Source: a virus. Taken from it: 29,258 nt of DNA. The notes under the pieces are model-generated. The model was given only the letters and a program-made list of their open reading frames with translations. It had not been told where the DNA came from and made no database searches. Positions within the stretch are counted from its first letter, which is position 1, and each line of letters starts with the position of its first letter. Of the stretch, positions 20,852 to 27,475 are shown one piece after another. Both the position numbers and the translations under genes were made by a program. Location of the stretch: the IMG/VR virus record IMGVR_UViG_3300006737_000123, positions 1 to 29,258 of that record. One strand, given 5' to 3'.

Positions 20852-21989
20852 AATACTGGCTCTAAAAAAGAGAATCAAAATTATTCAAGGCGGTACATCT
20901 GCCGGAAAGACATTTGGCATTCTGCCTATATTGATCAACAAGGCTTGTTTACTTCCCGGTCTGGAGATTTCAGTTGTAGCAGAGAGTCATCCGCATTTAA
21001 GAAGGGGAGCCCTAAAAGACTTCCTAAAAATCATGAAGACCACCAACCGATTTATGGATGACCGCTTTAATAAAAGCAGATCGCAGTACACATTCGCTAA
21101 TGGCAGCTTTATCGAATTTTTTAGTGCCGATGACTCCAGCAAATTGAGAGGGGCGAGAAGGGACATTTTGTATATCAACGAGTGCAACAATATTACTTTT
21201 GATTCTTATAATGAGCTTTCAATAAGAACAAAGAAAGAGGTTTACCTTGACTACAACCCAAGCAACGAATTCTGGGTGCATACCGAACTAAAAAATGATC
21301 CGGATGCTGATTTCATTATTTTGACCTACAAAGACAATGAAGGACTTGACGATGGTATCGTCCAACAGATTGAAAAGAATCGCTTAAAAGGAAAGACAAG
21401 TACCTATTGGGCGAACTGGTGGCGTGTTTATGGCGAAGGGCATATAGGTCAATTACAAGGAGCGGTTTTTACTAACTATAAGATCATTGATAAAATACCG
21501 AGTGAAGCAAGATTGATTGGCATTGGTCTGGATTTCGGTTATAGTGCTGACCCTACGGCAATAATAGAGATTTACAAATACAATGATCAAAGGATATTAA
21601 ATGAATTGGCATACCAAACTAAAATGGTCAACAGTGATATTGCTAAAATCCTACCTACTGGCATTCCTATATTTGCAGATAGTGCTGAGCCAAAAAGTAT
21701 TGAAGAGATCAGAAGAGGAAAAAATGGTGTATTGATTAAGGGAGCGGCAAAAGGAAAGGACAGTATTAGTTATGGCATAGACGTTATGCAGAGGCAAGAT
21801 TATCTGGTAACGAAAGACAGCACTAATTTAATTAAGGAGCTTAGATCCTATTGCTGGGACTCGGATAAAAGCGGAAAAAAACTAAACAAACCTATTGGAG
21901 AGTACAATCATGCGTTGGATGCGATCCGGTACCATGAGATTGAAACGCTTGGCTTAAATAAAAGCTACGGCAAATATTCTATAATATAG
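20823..21989 (+). CDS. terL: Terminase large subunit
   Basis: A 388-aa packaging motor. The N-terminal ATPase has Walker A GGTSAGKT (23-30) and Walker B DILYINE (114-120, E120). The C-terminal RNase-H-like nuclease has GLDFGYSADPTA (D237), FADSAEPKSIEEI (D286) and NHALDAIRY (D366), which would be the metal-binding acids. The pattern fits the PBSX/Terminase_3 type, about 390 aa, so it is complete though compact. Circular permutation implied by the overlapping ends would fit headful packaging. The stop at 21989 is followed by a 39-base gap with a GGTTATATAA box. Confidence 0.95.
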   Translation: MLKRTTAINKILALKKRIKIIQGGTSAGKTFGILPILINKACLLPGLEISVVAESHPHLRRGALKDFLKIMKTTNRFMDDRFNKSRSQYTFANGSFIEFFSADDSSKLRGARRDILYINECNNITFDSYNELSIRTKKEVYLDYNPSNEFWVHTELKNDPDADFIILTYKDNEGLDDGIVQQIEKNRLKGKTSTYWANWWRVYGEGHIGQLQGAVFTNYKIIDKIPSEARLIGIGLDFGYSADPTAIIEIYKYNDQRILNELAYQTKMVNSDIAKILPTGIPIFADSAEPKSIEEIRRGKNGVLIKGAAKGKDSISYGIDVMQRQDYLVTKDSTNLIKELRSYCWDSDKSGKKLNKPIGEYNHALDAIRYHEIETLGLNKSYGKYSII

Positions 21990-22013
21990 GTTACTACATA
22001 ATTATTATTTAAA

Positions 22014-22023
22014 GGTTATATAA
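22014..22023 (+). promoter_or_regulatory. GGTTAWATA box before the chaperone-like gene
   Basis: GGTTATATAA, preceded by TTTAAA, lies 15 bases before ATG 22029 and is identical to the box at 2043-2052. It opens the tail gene block. Confidence 0.35.
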
Positions 22024-22028
22024 ACAAG

Positions 22029-22781
22029 ATGAACATAGATTTATTACTTCCTACTTCGCTAAGTGAGATTCCATTAAGCAGATACCAAGAGTTTATTGAG
22101 ATGAAAGAAGCATCAAACGATGACGAATTTATTGCTCAAAAAATGATCCAAATATTTTGCGGCATTAAATTATCAGAAACTAGAAAAATTAAAATGAAGG
22201 ATTTGAATGATTTAATTGTGCATTTTACTAGAGTGTTTAATGAAAAACCCAAGTTAATCAGACAATTCAAAATCAAAAACATTCAGTTCGGCTTCATACC
22301 CAAACTAGATGAGATTACTTTTGGTGAATACGTAGACCTTGAAAACCATCTGCAGAACTGGAAAAATTATCACAAGGCTATGGCGGTCATGTACCGACCT
22401 ATCACCGACAAGAATGGGTACAATTATTCGATTAGAGATTATGAGCCAAATGAGGACATGCAAGATTTAATGAAGTTTGCACCATTAGATGTAGCGATCA
22501 GCAGTTCTCTTTTTTTTTTGACTTTAGGCAACGAATTACTCAGTCTTACAATCAACTATTTACAGAAAGAATTGAAGACGATGATAAGTTCCAGCAATAT
22601 AGCGAACGCCAAAATTTCACCAAGCAATGGGGATGGTACAATAGCTTCTATGCACTTGCTTCAGGAGATATTACCAAGTTTGACGAAATTGCAAAATACA
22701 GACTTACTAAATGCCTCACCTATCTCACCTTTGAAAAACAAAAAAACCAAATTGAAGCAAACGAAATTAAACAACAAATGA
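22029..22781 (+). CDS. Tail assembly chaperone candidate, zero-frame product
   Basis: The zero frame gives 250 aa starting MNIDLLLPTSLSEIPLSRYQ. Residues 1-160 are a well-formed helical/mixed domain. From the T10 run at 22510-22519 (residues 161-164) onward, the zero-frame sequence turns into low-complexity Ser/Thr/Leu/Lys text ending in a Lys-rich tail, whereas the -1 frame becomes a balanced protein-like sequence. Two-product genes with a -1 slip are typical of tail assembly chaperones (lambda G/GT), which bind the tape measure. Here the gene lies about 5 kb before the tape measure, instead of next to it. The zero-frame tail may be translated, or may be an accidental extension. Confidence 0.6.
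   Translation: MNIDLLLPTSLSEIPLSRYQEFIEMKEASNDDEFIAQKMIQIFCGIKLSETRKIKMKDLNDLIVHFTRVFNEKPKLIRQFKIKNIQFGFIPKLDEITFGEYVDLENHLQNWKNYHKAMAVMYRPITDKNGYNYSIRDYEPNEDMQDLMKFAPLDVAISSSLFFLTLGNELLSLTINYLQKELKTMISSSNIANAKISPSNGDGTIASMHLLQEILPSLTKLQNTDLLNASPISPLKNKKTKLKQTKLNNK
22511..22517 (+). other. Slippery heptamer T TTT TTT (-1 frameshift site)
   Basis: Zero-frame codons here read CTT TTT TTT TTG. The heptamer T-TTT-TTT at 22511-22517 is a canonical X XXY YYZ -1 slip site. Slipping back one base joins the upstream 163 codons to the -1 frame from 22517. A homopolymer length error would mimic this. Confidence 0.55.
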
Positions 22782-22789
22782 GACGATGA
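22517..22789 (+). CDS. Tail assembly chaperone, -1 frame extension
   Basis: The -1 frame runs open for 90 codons from 22517 to TGA 22787-22789. Its product begins FDFRQRITQSYNQLFTERIE, continues with NFTKQWGWYNSFYALASGDI and TKFDEIAKYRLTKCLTYLTF, and ends QQMRR. Balanced charge, aromatic residues and the WGWY..FYALA.GDITKFDEI block resemble known protein in this phage group far more than the zero-frame tail does. Its stop overlaps the next ATG as ATGA (22786-22789), the coupling used throughout this genome; the zero-frame stop (22781) does not. The fusion would be about 253 aa. Confidence 0.6.
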   Translation, partial: FDFRQRITQSYNQLFTERIEDDDKFQQYSERQNFTKQWGWYNSFYALASGDITKFDEIAKYRLTKCLTYLTFEKQKNQIEANEIKQQMRR

Positions 22790-23238
22790 ATTATTTTGAT
22801 ATTATAGATAAATTAAAAGCACATTTTGAAGCGGATCCAATAGTAAATACCGTTACGCAAGGCGATATCTTTGACGTTGATCTGGACAAGCAGACTATTT
22901 TCCCACTAGTGCACCTCATTGTAAATAACGTAACATTTGAGGAAAACGTCATACGTTTTAACATATCAATCTTAGCAATGGATATTACTGACATATCAAA
23001 AAAAGAAAGTGCTAACAAGTTCGATGGGAACGATAACGAGTTATGGGTACTTAATACACAGTTATTAGTGCTTAACAGATGTTATGAGCTGTTACGAAGA
23101 GGCACATTGTATTCAGATAAATTTCAAATAGATGGTAACCCCAGCTGTGAGCCATTTACAGAAAGGTTTGAAAACAAGCTCGGGGGGTTTACGATGAGCT
23201 GTGATGTATTAATCGGCAATGACATGACTATCTGCTAA
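22786..23238 (+). CDS. Tail terminator/neck protein candidate
   Basis: A 150-aa protein starting MNYFDIIDKLKAHFEADPIV. The alternating strands (FPLVHLIVNNVTFEENVIRF), LNTQLLVLNRCYELLRRGTL and the end FENKLGGFTMSCDVLIGNDM match a small protein regularly found between terminase and tape measure genes in Bacteroidota phages. It has the features of gpU/tail-terminator-like folds. It would cap or join the tail tube to the neck. The next gene starts at its stop. The role is inferred from position and fold impression. Confidence 0.6.
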   Translation: MNYFDIIDKLKAHFEADPIVNTVTQGDIFDVDLDKQTIFPLVHLIVNNVTFEENVIRFNISILAMDITDISKKESANKFDGNDNELWVLNTQLLVLNRCYELLRRGTLYSDKFQIDGNPSCEPFTERFENKLGGFTMSCDVLIGNDMTIC

Positions 23239-23795
23239 TGGATCAAATGGACAGCATACAAGATGTATTAAATGACTTCAAAAATAATGTCATTAACGAG
23301 GCTAAAAAAAACTTAGGTAAAAAAAACACGTCTGGTACTTTGCAGAATAGCATACGAGCTAAGGTTAAGGAATCCAAAAACAGCATTGAGATCAACTTTG
23401 AAATGGCTAATTACGGAATATTTCAAGACAGAGGTGTTAAGGGAGTTGAAAGCGGAAAGAGTCTAAGTGGTTACAGATATACTCGCAGAGGTGGTGCCGG
23501 TAGCTTAAAGGGTATGCCGCCACCCTCAGCATTCGACAAGTGGGTTGTACAAAAAGGTGGATTCAGCTCTCAAATCAGAGGTAAAAAAGGAAGGTTTATA
23601 AAAAGAAAGACTTTGACATTTTTAATAGCAAGAAGCGTATTCAAGGATGGAATTAAACCAAGTATGTTTTTCACTAAGCCGTTTGAAAAGCATTTTAAAA
23701 GATTACCACCAGAACTGCTCGAAAAATTCGGTCTGGATCTGGCAAATCTATATAGTCAAATAACCGATAACAGTTTTAAAGAATTTAACAAATGA
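23238..23795 (+). CDS. HK97 gp10-like tail-completion protein
   Basis: A 185-aa protein with SGTLQNSIRAKVKESKNSIE, MANYGIFQDRGVKG (56-69) and a basic middle (YRYTRRGGAGSLKGMPPPSA). The layout (an N-terminal helix, the NYG.F.D.G core, a basic loop and a C-terminal amphipathic helix) is that of HK97-gp10-type head-tail joining proteins. It would be part of the neck, where tail meets head. Its start shares one base with the preceding stop and its end overlaps the next gene by four bases. Confidence 0.7.
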   Translation: MDQMDSIQDVLNDFKNNVINEAKKNLGKKNTSGTLQNSIRAKVKESKNSIEINFEMANYGIFQDRGVKGVESGKSLSGYRYTRRGGAGSLKGMPPPSAFDKWVVQKGGFSSQIRGKKGRFIKRKTLTFLIARSVFKDGIKPSMFFTKPFEKHFKRLPPELLEKFGLDLANLYSQITDNSFKEFNK

Positions 23796-24880
23796 ATTTA
23801 GCAAGATCGCCATACATAGTCGAAATTTCAGTTGCAACACAAACGGCTAGCAAAGTAAAGTTGTATTTATGGACAACTGGAAGCCAACCAGCTAGCCCTC
23901 AATATACGTTAGACAAGCTTATACCAGCATCCAACAATGTCAAGACGTATTACAATATATCACCTTACGTTCGCGAATATTTTACAATGGGGGGATATGA
24001 CTATGACACCGCAAATTTCTTTGACACAGCAACAAGCACAAACTATGTCGTTAATTATCACATAGAAAAATTCAAAACAATCGGGGGAGTGGAGTCATCT
24101 GCTGGTACGGAAACTGGTCAATTCATGAATGGATATTCAAAATACACAGAAGGATTTAATGCGACCACCTCAGACGTTCTTTTAGAAGAGGGAACATATC
24201 TGTACCATTATGATAGTTCATTCAGCACAACGCAAAGAAATGCACTTGCTGGAAGTTTTGATGCTGAACTTGCTGTTGGAGAAAAAATTAAGTACACCAA
24301 TTTAAGAACTGGATCAACGCAAATTTACACCATTAGTGCTGCTGGAGTTAAAGTATTTGGCAGAGTGTATACCGGCAATCTTGCAGATGGGAATAAAGTC
24401 GAAATGATCAATACAAGTGCGGCGGTTGTTTGGACAGCTACATTCAAACCAGTATGCGAGCCAAAATACAGTCCTATTGTTTTAGATTTTGTAAACAAAC
24501 ATGGCAGTTGGTCACGAATGTTTTTCATGAAGGTAAATAAAAGAACAACATCGATAAAAAGTAAAGAATTCAAATTCAACCCTCAAACCCTGCCATACAG
24601 TCCAACTAGCGATGGCGGACAGATCAAGCAATTCAATAAGACTGGTAACGAATCAATTACTTTAAACAGTGGATTTGTAAACGATGGATATGCTGAATAC
24701 ATTGAGCAGCTAATGTTAAGCGAACATGTCACTATTTTAGATTATGACACTAACCAAAATGCCTTTCCAGCTAAGGTTAAAACATCGTCTTTAAAAAAGC
24801 AAACTGGATTGAATGACGGCACGATGAATTACACACTTGACTTTGATTTTGCCTTTGATCTTATAAACAACGTAACATAA
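23792..24880 (+). CDS. Tail structural protein, unknown role (362 aa)
   Basis: A 362-aa, beta-rich protein opening MNLARSPYIVEISVATQTAS. The C-terminal third (TLPYSPTSDGGQIKQFNKTG; LMLSEHVTILDYDTNQNAFP) is a pattern I know from conserved genes between neck and tail-tip genes of Bacteroidota phages. Possible roles are distal tail or baseplate hub protein. There is no signal peptide and little Cys. It is one base from overlapping the 800-aa gene (TAATG). Virion location is well supported by context; the exact role is not. Confidence 0.65.
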   Translation: MNLARSPYIVEISVATQTASKVKLYLWTTGSQPASPQYTLDKLIPASNNVKTYYNISPYVREYFTMGGYDYDTANFFDTATSTNYVVNYHIEKFKTIGGVESSAGTETGQFMNGYSKYTEGFNATTSDVLLEEGTYLYHYDSSFSTTQRNALAGSFDAELAVGEKIKYTNLRTGSTQIYTISAAGVKVFGRVYTGNLADGNKVEMINTSAAVVWTATFKPVCEPKYSPIVLDFVNKHGSWSRMFFMKVNKRTTSIKSKEFKFNPQTLPYSPTSDGGQIKQFNKTGNESITLNSGFVNDGYAEYIEQLMLSEHVTILDYDTNQNAFPAKVKTSSLKKQTGLNDGTMNYTLDFDFAFDLINNVT

Positions 24881-27282
24881 TGAGGGGAGTTTCTGTTTAC
24901 ATAGAGGGTGTCAAATTAGATTTATTTAAAGATGAGCAAATAAATGTTACATCAATTCAACAGAACGTTCAGGATCTTGCTGCCGTTTTTGCTGACTTTA
25001 GTCAATCGTTTACCGTTCCGGCTACACCAAACAATAATAAAGTATTTGAGCATTTTTATCAGAATGACATAACACCAACTATAGACCAAAATATACGGAG
25101 AGCGGCTTTCATTGAGATTGATTTAACTACATTTAGACGAGGTAAAATAAGCCTTGAAAAAACGGAAGTGCAAAACAATGAGCCATATTCTTATCAAATC
25201 ACATTCTATGGAGATGTAGCAAGTTTAAAAGATACGTTTGGCGAATCCAAGCTTGTAGATATAACAACCTTAAATACAACAGATTTTAATTATTCCAGTT
25301 CTACGGTTAGCCAAAGAATAACAGACGATGCAACAGAGTACCCAATTCGCTTTCCTTTAATAGTTGGCAGAAACGTAACCTATGGTGATGGTGCAAGTAC
25401 AGATATAAGTCACACCGGTAGTGGCTCAATAGCATACACAGAGTTGTTCCCAGCAATAGCAGTGTATCAAATATTCAATGCAATTCAAAGTCATTACAGC
25501 ATTACGTTCAATGGTTTGTTTTTAAACAATGACAGATTCAGAAGGGCATTTTTGTATTGCCAAAATTCAGAAGCATTTTTGTACACAACAGCTTCGCAAA
25601 TAGCACAACAAGAAAATTTAGTAACTGGAGCAAACAACACAAATCCAGTAGCAGAAGCAAGTCACTTTTTTGATCAAGCAAATCACACGTTAACAATAAG
25701 CAACACAGAGCCAACTGTGATGTTTCCAAGCTTAACTCCAAGTGGTGGCACAATATCTAATGCAAGGCATAGCATTCAGTTTGCAGTTAGTAATGTTAGT
25801 AATGCAACGATAGGATATTATATTGATGTTTATTTAAATGGTGAATTATCGCAAAGCTTTTTTCGTGAAGGAAATAGTAATATACAAATAGTTAATGTCA
25901 GTAATGACTCAATACTTAGCAATCAATATTCGTTTTATGTCAGAGCGTTAAATGCACTTACATTTAATTTTGAGGTTAAATATTTACAAGCAGCAGTATA
26001 CGTTTCAACTGGAGTTACACTTGTTGCTAACACATATACAAGTAGCAGTACGTTTTCAACTACGGCAACTTTTAGTGTATTAAACTATCTGCCAGATATA
26101 AAAGTAGTTGACTTTTTTAAAGGTATTCTACAGATGTTTAATTTAACGTGCTACGGCACTTCTAAAGACGTTTATCAAATTGAGCCATTGGATGACTGGT
26201 ATCAAAAAGGAGCTATTGTAGACATCACAGAATTTACAGACATAAAAAGCATCAACCTTGATCGAGTTAAATTATTTAAAAATATTAGTTTTAATTATCA
26301 GGAAAGTGAATGTGCAACAAACGAAGCATTTAGAGAGCTATCAAATGGTCGTAATTATGGTAATGTCAGTAATAAATTTGATTACGATGGGGGCGAATAT
26401 AAAATAGATTTGCCGTTTGAAAACATGATGATGCACAAGTTTACCGATACTGATTTGCAAGTTGGTAAAAGATTAAATACCGACATTCAAACATACATAG
26501 CCAAACCATTGATCATGTATGCCTACGATACCACAAGCGCACAATGGAGATTAAACGAGGGTGGCAGTGTAACTAATATGAATACATATATACCTTTCGG
26601 ACAAGATCTGCGTTTAGGCACTACGGATTTTACATTAAACTTTAATGCTGATAATAGCACATTTTTATTGGAGCCAATACCAAATACTTTATACGCAATT
26701 TATTACGCCCAATATTTAAGTAATTTATACAACCTTAAAAACAGAAGAACTAATGTCAAGACGAATCTGCCTATAAGCTTATTAACCGGTCTTGAATTAA
26801 ATGACAGAGTGATTATAAGAGACAAGCGTTACATGATTGACAGCATGAAGTCCAACTTAAATACTGGCGATGTTGATCTGGTGCTTATCAATGATTTCAG
26901 AGAGCTTATTGCAGATGGTGGCATAGTACCAGAGGTAATAGTCCCGGATAATAGTGCACAATGTTTAAACATAGATATATTGTTCCCAAACAATGCAGTT
27001 AGTGCTACGGTAACAACAACGACTGCTGGAGTTACTATCACACCTAGTACTTTTACTGCAGAAGGAAGGACAAGAGTCTGCCTACCAGTCAATGGAGCTA
27101 CTGATTTAATTGTTACAGAAGACGGAACAGATGATATAACAGATGAGAATGCTGGCAGTATTGCAACAAAACAATTAAGAACAGAAGGAGGCGGAGCTAC
27201 GGTTATTATTTTAGTCGTAACATACACATTCAGTAATGGAACAACTGCGGCCAATCAAATATTCATACAACAAGATGCTTAA
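24880..27282 (+). CDS. Large tail tip/baseplate protein (800 aa)
   Basis: The largest gene with both ends inside the window. Its N-terminus (MRGVSVYIEGVKLDLFKDEQ, then NVQDLAAVFADFSQSFTVPA and NNNKVFEHFYQNDI) is a highly recognisable opening of a conserved Bacteroidota phage structural protein. It is followed by beta-rich segments, a KVVDFFKGILQMFNLTCYG block and, from about residue 700, an Ig-like or adhesin-like end rich in Thr/Val. It lies just before the tape measure gene and is probably a tail-tip hub or host-contact protein. I cannot see an enzymatic motif. The call is by family pattern plus synteny. Confidence 0.7.
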   Translation: MRGVSVYIEGVKLDLFKDEQINVTSIQQNVQDLAAVFADFSQSFTVPATPNNNKVFEHFYQNDITPTIDQNIRRAAFIEIDLTTFRRGKISLEKTEVQNNEPYSYQITFYGDVASLKDTFGESKLVDITTLNTTDFNYSSSTVSQRITDDATEYPIRFPLIVGRNVTYGDGASTDISHTGSGSIAYTELFPAIAVYQIFNAIQSHYSITFNGLFLNNDRFRRAFLYCQNSEAFLYTTASQIAQQENLVTGANNTNPVAEASHFFDQANHTLTISNTEPTVMFPSLTPSGGTISNARHSIQFAVSNVSNATIGYYIDVYLNGELSQSFFREGNSNIQIVNVSNDSILSNQYSFYVRALNALTFNFEVKYLQAAVYVSTGVTLVANTYTSSSTFSTTATFSVLNYLPDIKVVDFFKGILQMFNLTCYGTSKDVYQIEPLDDWYQKGAIVDITEFTDIKSINLDRVKLFKNISFNYQESECATNEAFRELSNGRNYGNVSNKFDYDGGEYKIDLPFENMMMHKFTDTDLQVGKRLNTDIQTYIAKPLIMYAYDTTSAQWRLNEGGSVTNMNTYIPFGQDLRLGTTDFTLNFNADNSTFLLEPIPNTLYAIYYAQYLSNLYNLKNRRTNVKTNLPISLLTGLELNDRVIIRDKRYMIDSMKSNLNTGDVDLVLINDFRELIADGGIVPEVIVPDNSAQCLNIDILFPNNAVSATVTTTTAGVTITPSTFTAEGRTRVCLPVNGATDLIVTEDGTDDITDENAGSIATKQLRTEGGGATVIILVVTYTFSNGTTAANQIFIQQDA

Positions 27283-27475
27283 ACATATAATAGATTTACT
27301 ACAATTAGATGACTTCTACGAAGGTAGTCATGACGTACAAATAGCAAAGGGCTTATACAATTATGAGAAAGGAATAAAAGGAATTTACAAGCAAAAAAAA
27401 CGCATGTCAATACTAAAAAAAACAAATTCAGAACACCTCAAAAACTATAAACAATGGCAGAAATTAAACAAGTAG
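27275..27475 (+). CDS. Unknown small protein before the tape measure (66 aa)
   Basis: I use ATG 27275 (MLKHIIDLLQLDDFYEGSHD), which overlaps the end of the 800-aa gene by eight bases; the in-frame ATG at 27236 would overlap it by 47. The 66-aa product is helical and very basic toward the end (KQKKRMSILKKTNSEHLKNY). It overlaps the tape measure gene by 22 bases. Its position directly before the tape measure is where tail chaperones usually lie, so it could be a tape measure chaperone, but no signature supports it. Confidence 0.65.
   Translation: MLKHIIDLLQLDDFYEGSHDVQIAKGLYNYEKGIKGIYKQKKRMSILKKTNSEHLKNYKQWQKLNK

Noticed and set aside
26829-27254. Minus-strand ORF of 141 codons opposite the end of the 800-aa tail gene
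   Set aside because: Antisense of Thr/Val-rich coding sequence, low-complexity product, no promoter or coupling, and the + strand gene is well supported.
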